From Gracilaria caudata (taxonomy: Eukaryota; Rhodophyta; Florideophyceae; Gracilariales; Gracilariaceae), in the NCBI GenBank assembly GCA_030374735.1, contig JASCIV010000558.1, positions 1-16,828 on the forward strand: 16,828 bases of DNA. The letters run 5' to 3'. The notes below the pieces were generated by a model that made no database searches, had not been told where the DNA came from, and was given only the letters and a program-made list of their open reading frames with translations. Position numbers and translations under genes: made by a program. Each line of letters starts with the position of its first letter. Position 1 is the stretch's first letter. Of the stretch, positions 8,367 through 16,141 are shown piece by piece.

Positions 8367-11300
8367 ATGCCTTCACGCCATAGCTCTACCGGCTCAGTTT
8401 CTGAAGGTGGTCTTCCACCACCACCGAAGCGTGTCAAGGTGAAAACGCAAGACTCACCAAACAAATGGATTGTCATTCCCTCCTTTGCAAACAATATAAA
8501 TCAGCTCACATGCTATGTGCGAACTCGTCTATCGCTCAGCAGAGATGAAAAGTACAACTTGTACCTCGACGGAAGTGTTATTCCGCCCGAAGAAACAATC
8601 GAGTTCATACGCGACGGTGACGAGATTCACGTGTACCCGTCTGGTAAAGCAGCGCCTCCGCAGGAGAGCCCTTCATCAAACTCCACACTTTCAAAGCCTC
8701 GTCGCGTTCGTTCTGCAGAGGGTAGGCGACGCAGGAATGCCAGAAATAGGCAAAGGGAGAAGCGAAGACGACAAGAAGCCCGAGATGCCAAAGCCACCGC
8801 ATCTATGTCGAATTCAGCCAGTATAGCTGCTGCACACTCACACTCGGAGCAACAGGTGTCAATCACTACGTTGAAACCTACAGAATCGCAGCCGCGACCA
8901 GCGATTAACATAAACGAGAGCAGTAGTGAGGAGATGAAAAAACCACCGCCGAATCCGCTTGTCACAAAAACGCGTTCGTACCGCAAACGGAAATCAAGTG
9001 ACCCGCCAAAGCGCATCAGCGAGAGGAAGCACAACGATTTGGAACACGAACAGGTTGAGGAAAGTCTCGCAAATCCGCCTGCACTGAGACCTGAGGTAAC
9101 CAATCCAACATCAAGAGTGGTGCGAACGCAAAGAGTGTCGACCGATGAGAATAAGAAGAACTTTAACGCCAGGAAACATCAGTCAGAATCCAAAAGCTTC
9201 AGTTCGCCGGATGTCGTTGATTTTAAGGTCAATAAGAATCCGCGTGCTAATGCAGGCGCTAGACGCGATGCAGCACATACCCCGAACCGTACCATCAATG
9301 AACTGTACACTTCTTGTCCTAATAAGAGTTCCAGTAGGTTTCAGAAGCCTTGCCCGAAGTCGAGTCAGCCGAAGCAAAGCCATGTGATCGCTAGAGGGGA
9401 ACGTGCTGGACAATTTGGGCCCGAAATGGTTGTACCTGATTCATCGGACATGGCGCAACAAATGAAAGCCCATGCAGCATCCCTGGTGGACGAGGTCTTG
9501 GAGACAGTCATAGAGGGATCTCACAAGTGGAGAAATAATCATGTTAAGGCAGACAAACCACATCAAAAAAGGTATGGAGAAGAAGGAATTAGTGCTTCAG
9601 CCTCTCACAGTTTGCTTGCCAACAATCCAGTGCGTGACAGGAAGGTTACTGGAATTAGCTCAAGTATCCAGATACAAGAGCTTTCAAACAAGACAAAAAG
9701 TTGGAATGAGAAGGATGGTACTGCGAACTTTAGCGAGCCGCGCTTGCCTTCGTCTATTTCCTTATCTATAGCTGCATCAGAGGTTCATCTTGCAAAAGAG
9801 TTAAATCCTGTTGTCAGCGACAATCAACATAATCTTCCTGGAGACGTCAATGCTGCAATTGATGACATATTGGAAGTTCTTGACAAGGACAAAATAGGCA
9901 ACTCGTCTCCGACGGCGGTTGTTAACACAGTGATAGAAGACAGCAATAACGACGAGATCGTCAAAGAGAGGAATGATGGCAGTATCTTTCAACAAACACC
10001 TTTCAAGGGTGAAAAAGCACGTCAGCGGGAAGTAGATTTCGGAGCAGTCAAGGATTTTAAACTCGTACCTGCTGCTAGTACTAAAGCACCACGAAGCTTA
10101 AAAAGAGAGACCGGTCATAACGGTTCTGGCTGTTTGCAGTCTGAAAAGGGATGCTCCGCAGTAGTTCACGGCAAGATTCAGAAACCTGTCCATGTTGTCA
10201 CGGAACCAGTTCAGATGCGTCCGTCTAAGGAGGGGGATACAGTTGAAATCCAATGCCCAGCTGATGATCAAGAACCAAACGTGCCCAGGTCGGATGGAGT
10301 TCTTGGATTGAGTCATTTCATGTTCGACCTTAACGTCCACTCTAGTACATTATGTGCTAAGAGGAGAAGAAAAGACATTGAATACACTTTCTCCGCGTCT
10401 AAAACCGGAGCTAGGCCGCTTCTGCCATCACTTCAAGACTCTCATACCAAGAAACAAGTCTCAAATGAAACAACTGACGAAAAGAGCAAACCCAGTGATA
10501 CAGATAATCAGAGTAGGGAGGAGGTCAAGTCAAAGTTTCTGGATGATATTCTTGACCTGGAAAAAGGAGTTGATATCAAGTTCCTGGAGATAGAGCAATC
10601 TCAAATTTCTAGTGGTGGTCAAGAAAAGGTGTCAATGGATTTCCATCCGATCCGTACCGAAGGAAATAGTGAACCTGATATCGAAAGAGTTGGCTTGGGG
10701 CCCACTGTTGTGCAATTGACAGAAAAGTTTTTTGAAGAAGAAGAAGACGTGAATAAGAGAGGTGCTGTACATTCAGGCAATCCAGAGGAAGACGAGAACT
10801 TGATTAGAATGAAGACAAAAGTGGTAAATGAAGTAACAGGAAGTTTGTTGACCGGAAAAGCACAGTCTGGGGAAGAATTAGTGAAGGAAAATGGATATAC
10901 CAAGACTGGAAAAACTGCAACTAAGAATCTCAACACGGCACGAACCCAGGCAAAAATCAGCGAACCTCGTCCACAAAGCAGCACCGGGAAGAGGGGGCGT
11001 AGTACGTTATCTGTCTCGTCTGCTCTTCGCTTCGCCAGAAAACAGAAAATGCTTCAAGAAGGTAACAAAGAGAAAAATAAGTCATTCGAACAGGATGTTC
11101 ACGTTCAGGAATCATTGTGCTCGAGTCCAAAACCCAAGAAAAGAAAGAAGAAGAAGAAGAAGAAGAAAGGGTCCTCGCCTCTAGAAGCAAAGGAGATGAT
11201 ATCTGAACGCCAGTACAATGAAAGCGTTTTCCTGGGATTTGAGAATGACTCAGAAAAGCTCGACATGCAAGCAGAAGCCGAAGAAGACAAGGATTTCATG

Positions 11301-12176
11301 CTCCCACCGCCATCATTACTTGAGAGCCCTGTCGACATGCGAGATCCAAGTTTATTTACGTGTCCAACACCTGAGGAGGGCGAAGGCCAACTACCCTCCA
11401 GGGTAGAAGTGGTGGAAAGCCAGGGACGTTTGAATGGGACCGAAGCACTTAGCTTTGAAGGACACGCAGAACTCGGAGCGACAGAATTACCTGTAAATGA
11501 TGGTTTGCCAGAATCCCACAAGACCGCTTCCAATAGAACGAAGAAGTTTGGGGCAAAGGATCTCATTCGTGACCTTTCTCGCTTGAATGCGGAGGACGAC
11601 GGAAACTTATTGAAAAGAGCATCTGACGACCGCAGAAGCGGTTCCATACGGACTGCTCATGGTGCTTTAGCGAAAGAACCCCAAGTAGTTGAGTACGAGA
11701 GATCTGCGCACGTGTCATTACCTCCTCCCGTTATTGAAGTCGAAGAAGAAACGCTCAATCAGAATGATAAAATTGCCACTTTGGAAGTCATGAAAGAGAG
11801 ACATTCATCAGTGAGACGTGGGAAGAAGGACGACAGTTCTCAGAAACATGTTCTCGAGCAAGGGACGGCGACAATCCTGGGCGGAAATTCAGGCAGACGG
11901 CCTCTTCTTCCTGATCTGGAACCAATGGTACCAGACGGGAGAAGGGAAGGGAAAGGAACCTCTCAGGGAGAGTCATCCAAGCACTTCATCGATAAGCAAC
12001 AAGAATGTATCACTTTCGGTCGTGAGGATCAGCGCGCCGTGTTTGATTTCGAAGAAAAACGCAAGTTCTTCGACAATATGGCTACTTTAATGATAGACAC
12101 AACTGTTGAGCTAGAATTCTTTTGCGAAGAACTCTTCAGAGTCAAGAGTAAAACCGGGGACGACTGTCCCTCTTAA
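8367..12176 (+). CDS. coilin-like N-terminal domain on a giant disordered nuclear protein
   Basis: This 1269-residue intronless frame starts at a normal ATG. Residues about 21-92 resemble the coilin N-terminal domain, which drives self-association in Cajal bodies of animals and plants. The shared pattern is KWIVI near 33, an I-x2-L-x3-V-R segment, then LYLDGSVIPPEE (65-76) and FIRDGDEIHV (80-89), against LYLEGGLLPPAE and LVRDNDCLRV in human coilin as I recall it. The rest is mostly polar and probably disordered. It has basic clusters fit for nuclear import at 119-136 (GRRRRNARNRQREKRRR), 205-216 and 924-934 (eleven Lys/Arg in a row). Short motifs recur: acidic helix-like LVDEVLE, AIDDILE and FLDDILD, and two RPLLPxL motifs. 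The coilin C-terminal Tudor-like domain is not evident; the last 50 residues look helical. The length is about twice that of human or Arabidopsis coilin. I am sure of the CDS and moderately sure of the coilin link. Any protein with a ubiquitin-like N-terminus is the alternative. Confidence 0.65.
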   Translation: MPSRHSSTGSVSEGGLPPPPKRVKVKTQDSPNKWIVIPSFANNINQLTCYVRTRLSLSRDEKYNLYLDGSVIPPEETIEFIRDGDEIHVYPSGKAAPPQESPSSNSTLSKPRRVRSAEGRRRRNARNRQREKRRRQEARDAKATASMSNSASIAAAHSHSEQQVSITTLKPTESQPRPAININESSSEEMKKPPPNPLVTKTRSYRKRKSSDPPKRISERKHNDLEHEQVEESLANPPALRPEVTNPTSRVVRTQRVSTDENKKNFNARKHQSESKSFSSPDVVDFKVNKNPRANAGARRDAAHTPNRTINELYTSCPNKSSSRFQKPCPKSSQPKQSHVIARGERAGQFGPEMVVPDSSDMAQQMKAHAASLVDEVLETVIEGSHKWRNNHVKADKPHQKRYGEEGISASASHSLLANNPVRDRKVTGISSSIQIQELSNKTKSWNEKDGTANFSEPRLPSSISLSIAASEVHLAKELNPVVSDNQHNLPGDVNAAIDDILEVLDKDKIGNSSPTAVVNTVIEDSNNDEIVKERNDGSIFQQTPFKGEKARQREVDFGAVKDFKLVPAASTKAPRSLKRETGHNGSGCLQSEKGCSAVVHGKIQKPVHVVTEPVQMRPSKEGDTVEIQCPADDQEPNVPRSDGVLGLSHFMFDLNVHSSTLCAKRRRKDIEYTFSASKTGARPLLPSLQDSHTKKQVSNETTDEKSKPSDTDNQSREEVKSKFLDDILDLEKGVDIKFLEIEQSQISSGGQEKVSMDFHPIRTEGNSEPDIERVGLGPTVVQLTEKFFEEEEDVNKRGAVHSGNPEEDENLIRMKTKVVNEVTGSLLTGKAQSGEELVKENGYTKTGKTATKNLNTARTQAKISEPRPQSSTGKRGRSTLSVSSALRFARKQKMLQEGNKEKNKSFEQDVHVQESLCSSPKPKKRKKKKKKKKGSSPLEAKEMISERQYNESVFLGFENDSEKLDMQAEAEEDKDFMLPPPSLLESPVDMRDPSLFTCPTPEEGEGQLPSRVEVVESQGRLNGTEALSFEGHAELGATELPVNDGLPESHKTASNRTKKFGAKDLIRDLSRLNAEDDGNLLKRASDDRRSGSIRTAHGALAKEPQVVEYERSAHVSLPPPVIEVEEETLNQNDKIATLEVMKERHSSVRRGKKDDSSQKHVLEQGTATILGGNSGRRPLLPDLEPMVPDGRREGKGTSQGESSKHFIDKQQECITFGREDQRAVFDFEEKRKFFDNMATLMIDTTVELEFFCEELFRVKSKTGDDCPS
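11136..11168 (+). repeat. AAG-rich microsatellite coding for a lysine run
   Basis: A purine stretch dominated by AAG triplets lies inside the coilin-like gene and encodes residues 924-934, all Lys except one Arg. The mixture of AAG and AAA with one AGA-type break suggests triplet slippage. The run probably acts as a nuclear or nucleolar localisation signal and may vary in length between strains. Confidence 0.8.
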
Positions 12177-12322
12177 TGCTGCATCTGCGAAAACAGACTT
12201 TGTCTATGTACAGTCGAGATACATAATTGTGCACGTCTCTCTCGCATAAGACTATCGGAACCGCCTTCGTGCAGTGCTACAGGGAGGCGCGTAACCGTTC
12301 TTTACGGATTACAACATTTAGA

Positions 12323-12348
12323 TTCTGCTTCTGCTTCTGCTTCTGCTT
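12323..12348. repeat. hexanucleotide microsatellite (TTCTGC)x4
   Basis: Four exact TTCTGC units (12323-12346) plus two further bases lie between the convergent stops of the coilin-like gene and COPB2, so they may be transcribed in either 3' UTR. It reads GCAGAA on the COPB2 strand. No function is implied. Confidence 0.85.
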
Positions 12349-12398
12349 TCCACACGCAACTTGGCCTTTTCAAATGCATTGCTAGAGTCTGTTCGTGA

Positions 12399-15173
12399 CT
12401 ATGTTTCTATAGGAGTCGGAGTTCCGCCGGGCATAGAGCCGTCGACGGCTATGTCATCTGTAGGCTGAGTTCCGTTCTCGTTCACATCGTCCTCCAAATC
12501 CGCCTTGTTGTCCTCTAGTCCATCAGCTGCTACTCCATTCCCATTCATGTTCATTGCTTGCAAGAGTTCGGCCAGCTCCATGGCAGCTTCGTGTCGATGC
12601 TCTGAAAACGCCGTCCCTGGCTTACCTTCACGCTTCGAAGCCATCATCTTGGCCGCTTTTTCACCTTCAAAGCTTTCTTCTATCCCCGGAAACATGTGCG
12701 GATGGGCTGTCGGATCCGCCAACGCATCAGCTATTCTAACACTTCCCGACTTTCGTAGCTCAGTCCGCCACATATCGACTATTGGGGTCATGCGGCTAGG
12801 CAGATAGGTTCTGGCAAAAATGGCAGCCTCCGGAATACGTCCGTTCTCCAAAAGAATGTTCAAGCATTTCTCAAGTTCACCGCACATAAACGCACAGAGA
12901 AATGCCACATTCATCTTATGAGCAGCAGAAGCTTTATCCACAAGTCCAATCATTGACTTCTTGTCAGATCGCGCAGAGTATAAAGTCAAAAGCCCACTGT
13001 AATCCTCGGACTCCCGGAGCGCTTCTTCGGCGAGCACAAAATCGCCCTTAACCGTGGCTAGGTCAGCGAGTTGTCCCCATTTGAGCTCACTTGGGTATTC
13101 TCTCGCAATCTCGGTAGCAAGATCGAGGCGGCCCAGACTGATAGCCAGATCACATCTGTAATCAGGATCGGTCGCGAGTTCCAAAGCGTCTTCTTTCAAG
13201 CCCTGAGATTCCAGGAAGCGAGCCAGCTTGTTATGTTCGGGAGTCGGGATACGAGGCAGAACTCTTTGCTTTGCAATATGAATCCCCCCACGTACGACGG
13301 CCGTTTTGAATTCTAGCACTGCGAGAAGAAGGGTGTAGCTCACAATGTTCTGTTCTTTGTCAATGCAGTACAGACGATTCTCTTTCGGCAAATAGCCGAG
13401 CAAGTACATTGGTCTATCCATATGCACCAAAGTTGTTACTTCTGCACCCACCGCGTAGTTCAATCGTGAGTTAGAGTTGGTGTAAACAAAGCAATCGCCG
13501 ACCCATCTCCCAGTTTGGACTACTTCTTGGACTTCATGAATGAGCTCAAAAGCATCTTCAACGCCGTCTTCAGGTAATCGACCACCACCGTTTTCCAGAG
13601 CTTTCTGTACAGCATCGGCAGAGTATTGCAAGACGTAGAACGAAGATTCCCCAACGATCGCCAACAAATGTGCTTGGTCAGACCAGTAGACGCCCTTGGC
13701 CTCTACATCAATGCGGCGAACCAACTGCAAATCCTCCCAATCATAGAAGCAAACGAAATCCTTTCCGCAAACGCCAAGGAGAGCACCGCCGTAGATCGAC
13801 TCGGCCGCATAAGTACATCGCATAGATTTGCGCTCCTTGAACATTTTGTTGTGCACGCGAATGTCGTTCGATCCAAGTCGAGTGGCGTACTCTCCAACGC
13901 TGTTATCCCAGACTACTTGATCTGCCGAGCCGAAGGACTTGTTTCTAAGATTCAAGGCAGTATAGATGATATACTCACCATCGCCGCATACTGCAACGAA
14001 ACGACCATTTGGACTATGCGCAAGTGTTTGCGGATAGATCTCGCAGGATCCTAGTTCTTTGGTACCCACTGAGAGTCTCTCGCCGTCTGAAGGACTTCCT
14101 TGCACAGTCCTTACGTTTACGGTCGACACCTCGTTGTGCTTCGCCAGAATTACTTTTCCTGATGCATCCATGGAGGCCACTGGAGTGTCCTTCCCCATCT
14201 GCAGCAGTACGGTACCCTCGTCAAAGCCAAGAGCGACCTTGTTGGACCCCTTGAGGTAGGAAACCGACCAGCAGCGATCCATGCCATAGTTCAATGTCTG
14301 CTCCATGCGGTAAGTATTCGAGTGCCACAAGAGCACCATTCCGTCCTCTGACCCCGACACAATGAGCGGACGATCAGGCAAAAACGCAACACAAGAAACA
14401 TTGTTGGAATGGCCATCTAGTGTTTGAACGCATGACTTGGTCTGGTAATCCCATATACGAACGGTGTTATCGTCACCGCCAGTAACTAGGTAAGGCTTAT
14501 CGCCACCATTGTAGTAGTCGACACAGTTGACACCCTTTTCATGACCTTCCAGTGTGAAATTGGGCACGGGTGAACTGAGGTTCCACACTTTGACGGTGTG
14601 ATCGAGAGAAGCCGAAGCGAAGGTATTGGGATCCTTGGGGTTAAACTTGACCTGCATGACGTAGTGGGCATGGCCCTCGAAAAGCATGACACAGTCCCAT
14701 CCTTTTTCCCAATCCCAAGCCTTGACTTGCATGTCATCAGAGCAAGTGACAAATATGGGCAAGGTGGGATGGACAGTTATGCTTCGAATGTAATCAATGT
14801 GAGCTTCAAAGATCTTGATCTTCTCCATGGTGTTGTAGTTGTAGCAACGAATAAACATATCATCAGCGCCAACAATAATCCATTGCTTTCTGGGTACAAA
14901 GGCTCCGCAACGCACGGGTTGATCTGTCACTTCCCAGCTCTTAACGACGGCTGAAGTTTCATAGTTGTAGATGACGACGTGACCGTCGTACATGGTGGCG
15001 AGTACCCATGGCTCAGTTGGATGGATATCGACGCATTTCACTCGCTCTGATTGCTGAGCGAATTTTCTCTCAATCTCCAAACGGAGCGGCTACGAAGAGG
15101 AGGAAGAAAGGCGGTGAGTCGCAGGAGTTTGATCGCGGGCACACGCGAGGCGCTACGGAGGGTTACTTACCAT
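12399..15173 (-). CDS. COPB2: coatomer subunit beta' (beta'-COP), two exons: 15171-15173 and 12399-15089
   Basis: Beta'-COP is part of the COPI vesicle coat, recycles dilysine-tagged cargo from Golgi to ER, and pairs with alpha- and epsilon-COP. The large exon has no ATG at its conserved N-terminus: the frame simply opens before LEIERKF. Upstream on the same strand, ATG (15173-15171) is followed at once by GTAAGT, and an acceptor TTCGTAG ends at 15090. Joining them gives MPLRLEIERKF, matching the human start MPLRLDIKRKL, so the protein has 897 residues. The first WD40 propeller (about 1-300) includes DRCWSV, NFTLEGHEKGVNCVDYY and the DDNTVRIWDYQTKSCVQTLD region. The second propeller (about 305-595) includes GSCEIYPQT and AESIYGG. 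The alpha-solenoid (about 600-800) includes PEAAIFARTYLPSRM. The tail is acidic and Gly/Asn-rich and differs from animal tails. It converges on the coilin-like gene. Confidence 0.97.
15090..15170 (-). other. 81-nt spliceosomal intron directly after the COPB2 start codon
   Basis: On the minus strand the intron begins GTAAGTAACC (strong donor) and ends with a pyrimidine tract CTTTCTTCCTCCTCTTCGTAG. A likely branch site CTCAC sits just before the tract. It is phase 0, between codon 1 (ATG) and codon 2 (CCG). Removal restores the conserved MPLRLEI start. It is the only protein-gene intron I can support here. Confidence 0.93.
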
Positions 15174-15620
15174 GACGCAGGGGTGAGTGGTAGGTAGATC
15201 AGGACAGAACGGAATGAGTTAACATATACAATGATGAAAATACACAAAATGCAGAAGGCTATGCACGGCGGGGCGAAATGGCGGACGATGAAGAATGACG
15301 ATAAAGAAGCGTTGCGACTGGCGAAGAAAGTGAAGTGGAGCGGCGCAGCGGCAGGAGCACCGGAGGGACGCGCTCTGCAAATCGGCGCATACAGGGACGT
15401 GAGCGAAAGCAATAGCACCCAAGACAAATGGATTTGGCACGATTTGGCGGATGTGTTTCGCTGAAAAGAAAAGTTTCGATTTGGAAGGCAACCATAATTC
15501 ACAATTTGCGTTGCTGACACTGTACAGAGTACCAATCAACGGCGCTGGCGCGTTCCATTTTGACTGACGAGGCATTGAAGAAGCTGCGCACGAGAAGCCG
15601 TGAGCAGCGATCTTACGCCT
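15174..15620. promoter_or_regulatory. upstream region of COPB2 and tRNA-Ser
   Basis: These 447 bp lie between the COPB2 start codon and the tRNA. On the COPB2 strand a TATA-like TTGTATATGT sits at 15231-15222, about 50 nt before the ATG, a plausible core promoter position if the 5' UTR is short. The plus strand holds a 77-codon frame (15231-15464) that matches nothing I recognise. The tRNA carries its own internal promoter. Confidence 0.4.
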
Positions 15621-15722
15621 GTCAACGTGGCCGAGTGGTTAAGGCGCGACACTCGAATCACACTCACGAGCAGAGGCTATGTCGTCTCTTCGGAGGCGCA
15701 GGTTCGAATCCTGCCGTTGACG
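15621..15722 (+). tRNA. trnS-CGA: tRNA-Ser(CGA) with a 21-nt intron
   Basis: It reads UCG serine codons. The acceptor GTCAACG (15621-15627) pairs perfectly with CGTTGAC (15715-15721), with discriminator G at 15722 as expected for serine. The D arm is GCC...GGC. The anticodon stem CGACA (15647-15651) pairs with TGTCG (15680-15684). The spliced loop CTCGAAA carries CGA at 15654-15656. The long class II variable arm has UCUC and GAGG around a UUCG tetraloop. The T arm GCAGG-TTCGAAT-CCTGC is canonical. Internal Pol III boxes are visible: A box from about 15628 and B box GGTTCGAATCC at 15701-15711. The 3' CCA is not encoded, as is usual for eukaryotic nuclear tRNA genes. Confidence 0.97.
15658..15678 (+). 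other. tRNA intron at canonical position 37/38
   Basis: The 21 nt lie between A37 and A38 of the anticodon loop, the standard eukaryotic site. CGAG in the intron (15667-15670) can pair with CTCG of the anticodon loop (15652-15655), the kind of anticodon-intron helix recognised by tRNA splicing endonuclease. Boundaries follow from restoring a seven-base loop. Confidence 0.9.
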
Positions 15723-15733
15723 CTAGGATCACG

Positions 15734-15761
15734 TTTTTTTTGCGTTTTGCGTTTTTTTTTT
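15734..15761 (+). terminator. RNA polymerase III T-run terminators
   Basis: Eight T's (15734-15741) begin 12 nt after the tRNA, followed by TTTT (15745-15748) and ten T's (15752-15761), separated by GCG. Runs of four or more T's stop Pol III; the later ones would act as back-up. Confidence 0.85.
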
Positions 15762-15763
15762 GC

Positions 15764-15780
15764 GCCATCGCTGCGATGGC
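15764..15780. repeat. 7-bp perfect hairpin beyond the terminators
   Basis: GCCATCG (15764-15770) and CGATGGC (15774-15780) are exact reverse complements around CTG. It follows the last T-run, so it should not be part of the tRNA precursor. Confidence 0.6.
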
Positions 15781-15941
15781 TTTGCGTCGAGCTGTGCGAA
15801 AACAGCTACAGGCGGAGAAACGAGGATGTTTCACTGCTGGTGGGTCGCCACCGTTTAAAAAAGTTTTGCATGGCTGCAAGAGGAGTAGAATAAAGTTTTT
15901 ATGAGGCTGGGAAGCATGCCGAGGTGACGTATTCGGTCGAG

Positions 15942-15973
15942 CTGCCCAGCGGCGACGTCGAGGCGCTGGGCGG
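15942..15973. repeat. 10-bp inverted repeat, 12-nt loop
   Basis: CTGCCCAGCG (15942-15951) pairs with CGCTGGGCGG (15964-15973), with one G-U pair if transcribed. It lies inside a protein-like frame without ATG (15894-16043). Confidence 0.65.
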
Positions 15974-16037
15974 CAGTTTGCTGCTGACGCGTGCGAAAAA
16001 GGCGCGGTCTCGACAGGGAGTGGCAGTTCAAGCAGCG

Positions 16038-16074
16038 GTATGATAGAGTCCTACATGTATGATAGGACGCTATC
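16038..16074. repeat. 12-bp inverted repeat with overlapping 9-bp direct repeat
   Basis: GATAGAGTCCTA (16042-16053) and TAGGACGCTATC (16063-16074) match in 11 of 12 pairs around a 9-nt loop. GTATGATAG occurs at 16038-16046 and again at 16057-16065. It is A/T-richer than its surroundings. Confidence 0.7.
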
Positions 16075-16112
16075 TTACGCAGTAGCTAGTGTCTCTGCCA
16101 CGACGGTTTAGC

Positions 16113-16141
16113 GCCGCCGTCTGTGACACTGGGACGGCGGC
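16113..16141. repeat. 9-bp perfect inverted repeat, 11-nt loop
   Basis: GCCGCCGTC (16113-16121) is the exact reverse complement of GACGGCGGC (16133-16141). It is the third stem within 200 bp. Confidence 0.7.

Noticed and set aside
11105..11647. 180-codon frame antisense to the coilin-like gene, with runs of Phe and Ser
   Set aside because: The Phe run is the complement of the AAG microsatellite; it is a low-complexity shadow.
12026..12176. Coilin C-terminal Tudor-like domain
   Set aside because: The C-terminal residues look helical and lack the aromatic beta-strand pattern of the coilin C-terminal domain.
13626..14054. 142-codon frame antisense to COPB2
   Set aside because: It is a shadow of the conserved second propeller; no independent support.
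15231..15464. 77-codon ATG frame between COPB2 and the tRNA
   Set aside because: It lies in the COPB2 promoter, across the TATA-like element, and resembles no known protein; it cannot be excluded without RNA data.
15560..15904. 114-codon frame spanning the tRNA
   Set aside because: It runs straight through the tRNA and its terminator; the frame is accidental.
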